DNA of 64,000 nt. It comes from Nitrospirales bacterium LBB_01. Its GTDB lineage: Bacteria; Nitrospirota; Thermodesulfovibrionia; Thermodesulfovibrionales; Magnetobacteriaceae. Each line of letters begins with the position of its first letter. Within the stretch, counting starts at the first letter, position 1. Positions 41,514 through 49,935 of the stretch are shown one piece after another. The translations under genes were made by a program, and so were the position numbers. The notes beneath the pieces are model-generated. The model had not been told where the DNA came from, ran no database searches, and worked only from the letters and a program-made list of their open reading frames with translations. The stretch spans positions 124,001-188,000 of the forward strand of contig CP049016.1 of assembly GCA_004376055.2 (NCBI GenBank), read 5' to 3'.

Positions 41514-42341
41514 ATGAAGGGCAGGCTGCTGTGGCTGTTAAATCAGTTGGGTATATCTCACAATGTTCAAAAATTGTTGTATGCCGAATATTTGAAACTC
41601 TATAATTTACTTAAGTATAGCGATCCAAATTTTATAAGAAGCCTCACCATTGAAACCTCCACATACTGTAACCGTAAGTGCTATTACTGCCCTAACAGCC
41701 TTGAGACAACGCCTAAACTTTTCATGACTGAGGATTGTTTTAATCGTGTGGTTGAAAGACTTTGTGAGATTAATTTTACCGGTACGATTAATTTTGCATT
41801 TTATAATGAGCCGCTTTTAGATACAAGGCTTCCTTCTTTTATAAGTCTTTTAAAAAGTAAACGACCCGGATGTCTGGTTTTTATAAATACAAACGGCGAC
41901 TTCCTTACAGATGAGCTTGCAGAGACACTGATACAAAGCGGAGTTAACCTCTTTATAATTACAAACCACGATATTGACGGAACTTCTTATATGGATGCAA
42001 AAAGAGAGCTTTTTGAAAAATACAGTTCCCATATAAAGCTGCAAAACATACACGGCGATGCCCTATTAAACCGCGGAGGCATCATAAAAGTTAAACGCAA
42101 TGTGATGGTTGAGCAGAGGAAATCAATCTGTGATGAAATGTGCGATATGCCAATTATTGATTACACCGGTAACGTGCTTCTGTGCTGTAACGACTACCAC
42201 CGCAAACACGTGATTGGCAATATTTATCAGAGTGATTTATCCAAAATATGGAAACAAGAACCCTACAGAACAATAAGAGGTAAACTCAGAAGAGGAATTG
42301 CAACTATGGAGATATGCAAAAAGTGTCTTAGTAGAGTATAA
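41514..42341 (+). CDS. Radical SAM / SPASM-like protein
   Basis: A 275-aa radical SAM enzyme. The [4Fe-4S] motif CNRKCYYC follows the beta-strand LTIETSTY, and the barrel continues with AFYNEPLLDTRLPSFI and VFINTNGDFLTDELA. The C-terminus has a SPASM-like set of cysteines (CDEMCDMP, LLCCND, ICKKCL) for extra clusters, with the typical GNVLLCCNDYH ... GNIYQSDLSKIW. Substrates of such enzymes are often peptides or sugars; nothing adjacent identifies this one. The stop at 42341 is 22 bases before the next start. Confidence 0.88.
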   Translation: MKGRLLWLLNQLGISHNVQKLLYAEYLKLYNLLKYSDPNFIRSLTIETSTYCNRKCYYCPNSLETTPKLFMTEDCFNRVVERLCEINFTGTINFAFYNEPLLDTRLPSFISLLKSKRPGCLVFINTNGDFLTDELAETLIQSGVNLFIITNHDIDGTSYMDAKRELFEKYSSHIKLQNIHGDALLNRGGIIKVKRNVMVEQRKSICDEMCDMPIIDYTGNVLLCCNDYHRKHVIGNIYQSDLSKIWKQEPYRTIRGKLRRGIATMEICKKCLSRV

Positions 42342-42363
42342 TACAGAAGTGCAGCAGGAATCT

Positions 42364-42741
42364 ATGAGTGAGCCAGAGGACAGAAGTTTTTATCCCGATT
42401 ACCTTATTGAGGTGCTGACTGTGCTTACGGTTGTGGTTTTGTGTACAATTGCTGCGGCTCTTATGTTTCCCAAGGAGCTTGGCAGGGAGATAAATTTCAC
42501 TACCCCTTTTAAACCAACGGCTGAATGGTACTTTTACTGGCTGTTTGAGCTTCTGAAATACTTTCCCGGGCGCAGCGCTTTTTTTGGCGCTGTCGTGTTG
42601 CCGTCAGCGTTTGCAGGTACTCTTATAATGGTGCCGTTTATCTCCAAACTAAAAAACGGACGCCGCAAGGCTGTGGCAGCTATTGGTATCCTTTACGGCT
42701 CATTTATACTTTTTACATCACTTTCCATACTAACACGTTGA
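42364..42741 (+). CDS. Orphan cytochrome b C-terminal domain (subunit IV-like)
   Basis: A 125-aa membrane protein with three helices and the sequence NFTTPFKPTAEWYFYWLFELLKYFPG, matching the quinol-site (Qo) region of the C-terminal cytochrome b domain or b6f subunit IV. The conserved PEWY motif reads AEWY here. The frame opens at 42298, but ATG 42364 after CAGGAAT removes the overlap with the radical SAM gene. Neither a haem-binding cytochrome b half nor a Rieske protein is adjacent, so partners must be elsewhere or it has been repurposed. Confidence 0.75.
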   Translation: MSEPEDRSFYPDYLIEVLTVLTVVVLCTIAAALMFPKELGREINFTTPFKPTAEWYFYWLFELLKYFPGRSAFFGAVVLPSAFAGTLIMVPFISKLKNGRRKAVAAIGILYGSFILFTSLSILTR

Positions 42742-42757
42742 ATTGATTAGGGAGCAA

Positions 42758-43273
42758 ATGTTTAGAGGTTACGTTCAGATATATACAGGTAACGGCAAGG
42801 GCAAGACTACTGCGGCTGTGGGTCAGGCGGTAAGAGCCATTGGCAGGGGATTTCGGGTGTTTTTTGCACAGTTTATAAAATCAAAAGAAACCGGGGAGTT
42901 GATTGCTTTCAAATCATTTGGGGATTTAATCGTGTTTAAGCAGTACGGCAAGGGGTTTGTCTTTGGAAAACCAACAACCGAGGACATTAAAGCGGCAAGA
43001 GAGGGGTTTGATGAGGTAACGGCTGCGGTATTATCTGGAGAGTATCAGATAGTGGTCTTAGATGAGATAAATGCTGCAGTGTCTTCAAGGCTCATAGAAA
43101 GCGCCGCCCTTATAGCGCTAATCCGCAATAAACCGGCTAACGTTGAACTGATTCTAACCGGCAGGGCAGCCGCAGATGAGGTGATTGCTGCTGCTGACTT
43201 GGTTACAGAGTGCAAAGAAATAAAACACTACTATAACAGCGCAGTAGCGGCAAGGGAGGGAATAGAATTTTAA
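42758..43273 (+). CDS. cobO: Cob(I)alamin adenosyltransferase (CobO/BtuR)
   Basis: A 171-aa CobA/CobO-type ATP:corrinoid adenosyltransferase. The P-loop YTGNGKGKTTAAVGQAVRA is at the N-terminus and VVLDEINAAV the Walker B-like region, with LILTGRAA in the last third. It makes adenosylcobalamin, the cofactor of the class II ribonucleotide reductase at 17-19.6 kb. GGGAG precedes ATG 42758; the frame opens at 42743. Confidence 0.93.
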   Translation: MFRGYVQIYTGNGKGKTTAAVGQAVRAIGRGFRVFFAQFIKSKETGELIAFKSFGDLIVFKQYGKGFVFGKPTTEDIKAAREGFDEVTAAVLSGEYQIVVLDEINAAVSSRLIESAALIALIRNKPANVELILTGRAAADEVIAAADLVTECKEIKHYYNSAVAAREGIEF

Positions 43274-43278
43274 CTATT

Positions 43279-44085
43279 ATGAACTCTGAGACACTGTTGC
43301 AATATAAGACATGGTTTTCAAGCTATGTCAGATCGTTTTATTACACAAACGAAAAAGATCAAAAAAACATTGAGCTTAAGGAGATCCACTCAGGGAATGT
43401 TTATAAAAATATGACAGATATAGCGCAAGGGTTTTTTAGCTCTGAGGATGAGGTTAACACAGCCTCTGCCGTGGGGCTTCTGCACGATGTCGGAAGGTTT
43501 CCTCAGTACGCAAAATATAAGACCTTTAAGGACGCCGTGTCGGTTAATCATGGAGCGCTTGGAGCAGAGGTGTTAGCGCAAGAGGGAATTTTCAAAGAAC
43601 TTTCTCCAGCTCTCAAAGACATAATACTTAACGCTGTAAAGTACCACAACGCATACAAGCTGCCCTCAGTGCTCACACCTAAAACGCTTGTTTATCTTAA
43701 GATGATAAGAGACGCTGATAAACTGGATATATGGCGGGTTTTCACCGAAGAAATCTTTATGCAAAACAAAACTGAGAGACCCTCTGCTGTAATGCTGGGA
43801 TTTCCTGTTACAGATGACTATTCAGAAAAAATTCTCAAAGCGGTTTACTCAAAGCAACTGGCAAAGCTTGCCGATGTTAAGTGTGAAAATGACTTCAAAC
43901 TCTTACAGCTTACATGGATTTTTGATCTTAATTTCAAGAGATCATTTTCTCTTTTGGTGGAAAGAAACTACATAGATAAAATGGTGGATACACTGCCTGA
44001 CACTCTTGAGATAAACGGACTAAGGCAAGTTCTAAAAGATTACTGCAGTTTACAGATTAACAGAGACAGTGGTATTTCTGAATAA
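43279..44085 (+). CDS. HD-domain phosphohydrolase
   Basis: A 268-aa cytosolic protein with the HD metal motif GLLHDVGRFPQYAKY, the histidines in VSVNHGALGAEVL and VKYHNAYKLP, and RDADKLDIWRVF. The substrate may be a nucleotide or phosphorylated metabolite. It begins six bases after cobO, so they are likely cotranscribed, although no ribosome site is clear. A link to cobalamin metabolism is only positional. Confidence 0.85.
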   Translation: MNSETLLQYKTWFSSYVRSFYYTNEKDQKNIELKEIHSGNVYKNMTDIAQGFFSSEDEVNTASAVGLLHDVGRFPQYAKYKTFKDAVSVNHGALGAEVLAQEGIFKELSPALKDIILNAVKYHNAYKLPSVLTPKTLVYLKMIRDADKLDIWRVFTEEIFMQNKTERPSAVMLGFPVTDDYSEKILKAVYSKQLAKLADVKCENDFKLLQLTWIFDLNFKRSFSLLVERNYIDKMVDTLPDTLEINGLRQVLKDYCSLQINRDSGISE

Positions 44086-44107
44086 TACTTAAGGAGGAGT
44101 GAAGACA

Positions 44108-44695
44108 ATGAAAATATTATTGGTTTATAGCCACCCAAATCCCGGCAGTTTTAATCATGCCATAAAAGAAACGATAGCATCGGAGTTAACTGTTTGCGGT
44201 CATGACGTTAAAGTCAGGGACCTATATGCAATAGGGTTTGACCCGGTGCTTAAGTCAACGGATTTTCTTTTGGCACAACAGGGAAAAGTCGCTGATGACG
44301 TTAAACTTGAACAGGATTTCATAGTGTGGTCAGATATGGTTGTCTTTGTTCATCCTGTATGGTGGGCATCAATGCCAGCCATATTAAAGGGCTACATTGA
44401 CAGGGTATTTACCCATGGATTTGCGTATGCGATAGATGAAAACGGATTAAGAGGACTGCTTAGCGGCAAAAAAGCTATTATTTTATCCACAACCGGAGCC
44501 GATGAGAAAACATACACCGACACAGGCATGTTTAAGAGTATTAAGCTTGCCATAGACGGCGGCATCTTTGCTTTTTGCGGCTTTGAAGTGATAGAGCATA
44601 AGTTTTTAACCTCCGTGCCATACGTTTCAGGCGAGGAAAGAAAGAAAATGCTTGAACAGGTTGTAGCTGTTGCACGCACACTTGCCGTTAATTGA
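44108..44695 (+). CDS. NAD(P)H:quinone oxidoreductase-like flavoprotein
   Basis: A 195-aa flavodoxin-fold reductase of the NQO1/KefF/MdaB type: LLVYSHPNPGSFNHAIKE binds FMN or FAD phosphate, FVHPVWWASMPAILKGYIDRVFTHGFAY is the signature block, and STTGADEKTYT follows. It would reduce quinones or act as a redox regulator of a transporter. GGAGG at 44092-44096 precedes ATG 44108; the GTG at 44099 is too close to that site. Confidence 0.9.
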   Translation: MKILLVYSHPNPGSFNHAIKETIASELTVCGHDVKVRDLYAIGFDPVLKSTDFLLAQQGKVADDVKLEQDFIVWSDMVVFVHPVWWASMPAILKGYIDRVFTHGFAYAIDENGLRGLLSGKKAIILSTTGADEKTYTDTGMFKSIKLAIDGGIFAFCGFEVIEHKFLTSVPYVSGEERKKMLEQVVAVARTLAVN

Positions 44696-44770
44696 CTTAT
44701 GAGTCCATGTTTTTATACACTATCGTATCAATGTTAACACACTCAAACATACGTTAAAGGCAAAATATAA

Positions 44771-45709
44771 TTGACATCTGGAACAAAGAAAATTCTTCTG
44801 GTTTTAGTGAAGATGGTGATTAGCGGAGGGCTGCTTTGGTACCTGTTAAGAAAAGCTGGAGTTAGAGAGGTAGTAACTCTTTTTAAGAACATTAATGTGT
44901 TCTATTACTGCATGGCCTGCCTGATAAGTCTTTTGCCCACACTTATCGCCTCTTTTAGATGGCGGATGTTTATCGGTAATGAGATACCCGTAAGTCTCCT
45001 GTTTGCCCTGTACATGATAGGGCAGTTTTTTAACATACTGCTCCCTGGCACTACAGGCGGAGACGCCGTTAGATTGTACTATGTGTATAAGCAGATTAAA
45101 GACGGTGTGAGATCGGCAGGTTCTATTTTTATAGACCGGTATATGGGTTTTGTCTCAATCATTACACTTGGGTTTGCAGCTTCACTTATAGGGCTTAGCA
45201 AGATAAAAGGCACTGGGATTGAGTATTTTATGCCGGTAGTTGTAGTCTCCTTTTTTTTGGGAAGCGCTGTGGTGTTTGGTTTCAAGCTTGGCAAGAGATT
45301 TTCAATTGTTAACAGACTGCACGAGTATTTCAGTATTTATGTTAATAAAAAGAAAGTGCTTGTAAATGCTTTAATAATATCGTTGTGCGGACAGTTTGTC
45401 TGTATTTTTGTCATATACCTTATATGTTTAAGCCTAAGCGTCAATGTCAGTTTTGCAAATTTAATCATCTTTGTTCCTATAATAATAACAATAACGGCTG
45501 TTCCCATCTCAATATCCGGAATAGGTTTAAGAGAGGGGGCGTTTGTTTTTCTCTTTCAGGTCATTGGAGTCCACCATGACGGGGCAATAGCCGTATCATT
45601 TGCGTACTTTATATCGGTGATTATATCAAGTCTGCCGGGGCTGTTTTTTTATCTGACATTTAAAGCCAGAGCTAAAGACCACGAGATCACTGCTGCTGTT
45701 GAACCCTGA
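44771..45709 (+). CDS. Flippase-like membrane protein (UPF0104/AglD family)
   Basis: A 312-aa protein with about eight transmembrane helices of the lysylphosphatidylglycerol synthase-type TM domain (FNILLPGTTGGDAVRLYYVYK, RYMGFVSI, ISISGIGLREGAFVFLF). It lacks the cytosolic aminoacyltransferase domain of MprF, so it fits the stand-alone flippase-like group. It starts with TTG 44771. The 3' end overlaps the ferredoxin gene on the other strand by 23 bases. Function is inferred from family only. Confidence 0.83.
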   Translation: MTSGTKKILLVLVKMVISGGLLWYLLRKAGVREVVTLFKNINVFYYCMACLISLLPTLIASFRWRMFIGNEIPVSLLFALYMIGQFFNILLPGTTGGDAVRLYYVYKQIKDGVRSAGSIFIDRYMGFVSIITLGFAASLIGLSKIKGTGIEYFMPVVVVSFFLGSAVVFGFKLGKRFSIVNRLHEYFSIYVNKKKVLVNALIISLCGQFVCIFVIYLICLSLSVNVSFANLIIFVPIIITITAVPISISGIGLREGAFVFLFQVIGVHHDGAIAVSFAYFISVIISSLPGLFFYLTFKARAKDHEITAAVEP

Positions 45710-45887
45710 TACAGCCGTATGGGCAGGCTGCCTCACAACTGGCGCACCCTGCACAATTGCCGGCGTCAAAATGAACCGGCCTGCCATCTACCATCTTAAA
45801 CACAACCTTTGGACATACGGCTGCACACTTGCCGCAGCCATCGCAGTTGTCATAGGTTATCGTTACCGTGTATTTGGATCTTTTCAT
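45687..45887 (-). CDS. 2[4Fe-4S] ferredoxin
   Basis: A 66-aa bacterial-type ferredoxin with two full CxxCxxCxxxC cluster motifs: CDGCGKCAAVCP near residue 16 and CAGCASCEAACP near residue 45. It probably carries low-potential electrons. The C-terminus ends in a run of glutamines and overlaps the convergent flippase gene. The start sits two bases from a family B repeat, so its promoter lies within or beyond that repeat. Confidence 0.92.
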   Translation of the reverse strand: MKRSKYTVTITYDNCDGCGKCAAVCPKVVFKMVDGRPVHFDAGNCAGCASCEAACPYGCIRVQQQQ

Positions 45888-45888
45888 C

Positions 45889-46007
45889 CCAAGTAGCCTT
45901 CAATCGTCTAACTTTGTTGGCATCGTCAAAAGCTCCTCAACGTACGAAAAAGTACGCCTGCGTCGCTTTCTCCTTGCCGCCTTGTTATACTTCTGATTGC
46001 TACTTGG
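45889..46007. repeat. Family B terminal-inverted-repeat element, copy 2
   Basis: About 119 bp, largely the reverse complement of the element at 17206-17330, with ends CCAAGTAGC and GCTACTTGG. The shared core includes the CAACGTAC and AAGCGACGCAGGCGTAC stretches. A further end-like sequence, AATGCGGCTTGGTAT, lies at 46041-46055 against the histidine kinase stop, matching the AATGCAACTTGGTAT end of copy 1 and hinting at a second, partial or nested copy. Confidence 0.65.
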
Positions 46008-46054
46008 ATAGAAAGTATTCAAACGGACGTTAGGCAATAGAATGCGGCTTGGTA

Positions 46055-47695
46055 TCATAGCTTTATTTTAAACTCAGCTCCACCGTCTATGTTTTTGCAT
46101 GAAATACTGCCGCCCATGCTTTCAACTATTGTTTTGCTCATATGCAGCCCTATACCTGTCCCTTCCTCATCTGATTTGGTTGAAAAGTAGGGCTCGAATA
46201 CCTTGTCAATAATCTCATCAGGAATTCCGCCGCCATTGTCTCTGACTGACACTCTAACCCTGCCGTCGCCATTTGAAAGACAAATCTTTATCTCTCCTTT
46301 TTTCGTCCTGTCCAACATATTATTTTCCCACATTGAAACTATGGCATCACGGGAGTTGTTGATCAAATTCAAAATTACGTGTTTAAATTCGTTTTCGTGT
46401 CCATTTATTACGTAACTGTCAGAGGGTTTACCCTTGTCAAGTGTGACAAATATATTTGATCTGCTTAGCATATCGCCAAACATAAATAGTACATCTTCTA
46501 TTGAATCTATCATATCAAAATCGGCCGTAAGCTTTGAGGGTTTTAGAAAATACCTGAAATCGTAAATGGTTTTTGACATAAAATCTATTCGTTCCAAAAT
46601 AACGTCAACAGTTTTATCAAGCGCCTCCTTAGTTAACTCCTCATATTTATATGAATCCTTTATTCCCTGCACCAGCAAGGAAATACCGGTTAGGGGTTGT
46701 TTCCACTGATGAGCTATGGCGCCAATCATCTCGCCAATTGCCGCCAGTTTTGATTGTTGCACTAAGAGCCGTCCCTCCTGCTCTCTTAAAGATACCTCCT
46801 CCTGAATCTTTTGCTCCAGAGCCTTATTAAGAGAGCGTATTTCCTCCTCTTTGGCTACTCTTTCAGTTATGTCTTTAGATACGTGAACAAACTTATCCAC
46901 TTCTCCAAACGCATTTGCAATAGGATACACCACAACCTCAACATAAATCTCTTTGCCGCTTACACTGTCATAATGAATGTGAGTAACCGGCGTCGGTTTC
47001 CCTTGCCTGTAATATTCCCTTACAGGGCATGGAGTATTAGGTAATTGGCAGGGTGTTTCCCGAAGATGTGTCAGCTTATAACAACGCATTCCTATTGGCG
47101 TGTTCTTTGTTTCTTTTTGCACGGTTTTATTTGCCCATAATATCTTATAATCTTTTGTAATAAGGAGTATCTCATCTGTAATGCCGTTTGCAACCGTTTC
47201 CAGCAGCAGCTTTGTCTGTTTCAGATCATTTAAAGAGCTCTGTAGTTGTGTTTGAAGGTTCTTGCTTACAGCTGCCTCATCCTCTAACTTTTTATTTAAC
47301 TCTTTCAGTTTCTTTTCCGTACTGTGCCTATATAGCGCTATCTCAATGTTAGAGTGCAGTTCTTTACTGTTAAACGGCTTTATTATGTAGCCAAATGGTT
47401 GTGTAACTTTAGCCCGCTCTACCACTGCCATATCCGAGTGAGCGGTAAGATACACGATAGGAATATCTGCATGAGTCCCTATCTCATAAGCTGTTTCAAT
47501 GCCGTCCAGTTTCCCATGCAGTCTTATATCCATAAGAATCAGGTCAGGTTTATCCAGGAGCGCTCGTTCTATGGCCCCATCTCCTGTCATCTCGTGTGAG
47601 GTTACCGTATAGCCTAAATTTTCCAGCATATCCATAATGTATGACCCGGTTATTCCATCATCCTCAACTACCATTATCCGTGCACTGCGCTTCAA
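46055..47695 (-). CDS. Response regulator-PAS-histidine kinase hybrid
   Basis: A 546-aa cytosolic protein. Residues 1-120 are a receiver domain (MVVEDDGITGSYI, phosphoacceptor Asp in DLILMDIRL). A coiled-coil and a PAS/PAC domain (about 165-280, with Cys-rich CYKLTHLRETPCQLPNTPC) come next. The kinase has the H-box GEMIGAIAHQWKQPL and an ATPase domain (LNLINNSRDAI, DNGGGIPDEI, GTGIGLHMSK). The N-terminal receiver suggests it takes phosphate or a signal from the two upstream kinases. It starts with TTG 47695, 27 bases after the previous gene. No DNA-binding output domain is present. Confidence 0.9.
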   Translation of the reverse strand: MKRSARIMVVEDDGITGSYIMDMLENLGYTVTSHEMTGDGAIERALLDKPDLILMDIRLHGKLDGIETAYEIGTHADIPIVYLTAHSDMAVVERAKVTQPFGYIIKPFNSKELHSNIEIALYRHSTEKKLKELNKKLEDEAAVSKNLQTQLQSSLNDLKQTKLLLETVANGITDEILLITKDYKILWANKTVQKETKNTPIGMRCYKLTHLRETPCQLPNTPCPVREYYRQGKPTPVTHIHYDSVSGKEIYVEVVVYPIANAFGEVDKFVHVSKDITERVAKEEEIRSLNKALEQKIQEEVSLREQEGRLLVQQSKLAAIGEMIGAIAHQWKQPLTGISLLVQGIKDSYKYEELTKEALDKTVDVILERIDFMSKTIYDFRYFLKPSKLTADFDMIDSIEDVLFMFGDMLSRSNIFVTLDKGKPSDSYVINGHENEFKHVILNLINNSRDAIVSMWENNMLDRTKKGEIKICLSNGDGRVRVSVRDNGGGIPDEIIDKVFEPYFSTKSDEEGTGIGLHMSKTIVESMGGSISCKNIDGGAEFKIKL

Positions 47696-47721
47696 GTTGT
47701 CCTCACTTGCTGATACTTATA

Positions 47722-49935
47722 TCAGCTAATCACATCTTCTGATTTCCTAAATATAATTGTAACCTTTGTCCCGTTTGTTCTGTCAAACTCTATTGTGCCT
47801 CTTAGTTGTCTGACAAGCACTGAGACTATTTGCAGTCCCACACTTTTGGTTTTCCCAATGTCTAAGTCTTTAGCAATCCCGTTGCCGTTATCAGATATGG
47901 TTAATACAAACTTATCTTCAAACACTCTAAGCGATATGCTTATTTCACAGTCGTATCTGCCATCTTTAAAAGCATGTTTTAAAGCATTCGTAAGGAGTTC
48001 ATTTATTATTAACCCGCATGGGGTTGCAATATCTACGCCAACTGTGACATTTTTAACAATATCCAGTTTTAAGTTAATTGTGCTTGTATCGGCGCTTAAC
48101 GAGGTGATAATATCAGAGGCGAGAGTTGATATATAGTTATTGAAATCAATCTCAGCAAGATTTTCTGAGTTATATAGTTTTTCATGAATTAAAGAGATAG
48201 AGTGTACCCTGTTTTGGCTTTCTATAAACATTTCTCTATATGTTTCATCCGTAACATGTTTAAGCTGAAGACCAATAAGAGCGGCAATCAACTGTAGATT
48301 GTTTTTTACCCTGTGATGCAGTTCCCTTAGCAGAAGCTTTTTTTCTAAAAAGGATATTTTCAGCGCTTCGTCAGCCTCTTTGCGTTTAGTGATGTCTGTT
48401 ACAACAGCAAAAGACCCTTGGATGTCTCCATTTTGATCCATAGCCGGCACAGCAGAAACAAATACATGAATTGTTCTTCCATCTTTGTGTATGTGTGTGT
48501 TCTCTACTTTTTTTGTTGTCCCGTTGTGTACAAAATCAACGTTTACTTTAGTCCTCTCAATAGCTGCTTCATCCATAAAATCAAACAGCGGCTTTCCTAA
48601 CATCTCCTCCACAGTAAACCCAAGCATCTGTGCCATTGCAGGATTAACAAATGTGGTAATAGCGTTTTTATCAAGAGACCATATACCCTCAGAAGAAAGC
48701 TCTACAAGCTGACGATATTTTTGCTCGCTGAGTTGTAATTCGTTAAACAGTTTTTCTCTTTCAACAATAGCTGCTTTTACAGCATCCTCGGCAGCTTTAC
48801 GTTCAGTTATCTCATTTTGAAGCTGTAGATTATAGTCTTTAAGCTCAATAGTTCTTTCTTTAACTTTATTCTCCAGTGCTTCATTTATTTTCTTTATTTC
48901 AATTTCATGTCTATTACGCCTCATTATATTAAGCGACTGCATAAACATAATTACTCCGATAAGAAATACAACAGTCATAGCTAAAAATACATATAAACAA
49001 TTTCTTAAGATTATGCTGTTTACCTCAGAAAGTCCGACAAGTAAATGTATGTGCCAATCGTCCTTGTCACTGTGTGCTGACTCAAAAAGGTATTCAGCAT
49101 CAACATCTTTATTTTTTATGGCATCTCTTTTGCGAATTGTTAATATTATCAGATTATCCTTTTTGGTTGTTTTTATTATCGGAATGGGAGGCAGTGGCTC
49201 TGTGCCATACTGCTTAGCGACCTTTATTTTTTGTATAACTTCGTCAGATAGTTGCTTAACCGTGTGGAACCTGTAGCTGTTATCATTGCTGAGGAAAACT
49301 ACATCATTTTCATCTACCAGAAGCAATATCCCATTGATTTGGTCAATCTCGGGCTCAAATACATTCAAGTCGTATTTAATCACAACAACGCCGACTATTG
49401 TTTTACCGTTTATGACAGGATATGCGGAGTAGTAGCCTGGAGCTTTTGACGTAGTGCCGATAGCGATATATCTATCCGGCTGCCCTTTAACAGCACTTTG
49501 GAAATATTCCCTGAAGTTATAATTTTTACCGATAAAACTTTGCGGTGATTTATAATTGCTTGAGGAAACTGTGCGCCCGTCTGTATTCATTATATAGGCT
49601 ACGGCGCCACCAACTGAGTCATTAAACCTTGATAAGTATTCATTCATTACCGCAGCGTCAGTTGGATGCTTGCAAAATTCTATGACCATTTGATTTCCTG
49701 CTAATATTTCTGCCTGTACAATGTAATTTCTCATTTTATCCGTCAAGTATTTATCATATACATTTAAGCTATCCATAGCATTAACGTGTAGATTCTGTAG
49801 CGTTGTTTCTTTTGTCCAGTTTATGGTAATTCCAATTGATGTCAGACAAATAATTATATACGCAAAAACAAGAGGACGGTATTTTATACGCTTCTTTAAC
49901 AGTCCCTGAGCGTGTCTCAGTAGGTTTATCATCAT
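47722..49935 (-). CDS. dCache-PAS sensor histidine kinase, HisKA_2 type
   Basis: A 737-aa membrane kinase. Two transmembrane helices (near residues 20-40 and 310-335) flank a periplasmic double-Cache-like sensor region (GGAVAYIMNTDGRTVSSSNY). A cytosolic coiled coil, a PAS domain (about residues 405-530) and a HisKA_2 phosphoacceptor (LLRELHHRVKNNLQLIAALI) follow, then the ATPase domain (NELLTNALKHAF, SDNGNGIAKD). The start overlaps the previous gene's stop by ATGA, so the three kinases form one operon. The ligand is unknown; Cache domains often bind amino or organic acids. Confidence 0.9.
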   Translation of the reverse strand: MMINLLRHAQGLLKKRIKYRPLVFAYIIICLTSIGITINWTKETTLQNLHVNAMDSLNVYDKYLTDKMRNYIVQAEILAGNQMVIEFCKHPTDAAVMNEYLSRFNDSVGGAVAYIMNTDGRTVSSSNYKSPQSFIGKNYNFREYFQSAVKGQPDRYIAIGTTSKAPGYYSAYPVINGKTIVGVVVIKYDLNVFEPEIDQINGILLLVDENDVVFLSNDNSYRFHTVKQLSDEVIQKIKVAKQYGTEPLPPIPIIKTTKKDNLIILTIRKRDAIKNKDVDAEYLFESAHSDKDDWHIHLLVGLSEVNSIILRNCLYVFLAMTVVFLIGVIMFMQSLNIMRRNRHEIEIKKINEALENKVKERTIELKDYNLQLQNEITERKAAEDAVKAAIVEREKLFNELQLSEQKYRQLVELSSEGIWSLDKNAITTFVNPAMAQMLGFTVEEMLGKPLFDFMDEAAIERTKVNVDFVHNGTTKKVENTHIHKDGRTIHVFVSAVPAMDQNGDIQGSFAVVTDITKRKEADEALKISFLEKKLLLRELHHRVKNNLQLIAALIGLQLKHVTDETYREMFIESQNRVHSISLIHEKLYNSENLAEIDFNNYISTLASDIITSLSADTSTINLKLDIVKNVTVGVDIATPCGLIINELLTNALKHAFKDGRYDCEISISLRVFEDKFVLTISDNGNGIAKDLDIGKTKSVGLQIVSVLVRQLRGTIEFDRTNGTKVTIIFRKSEDVIS

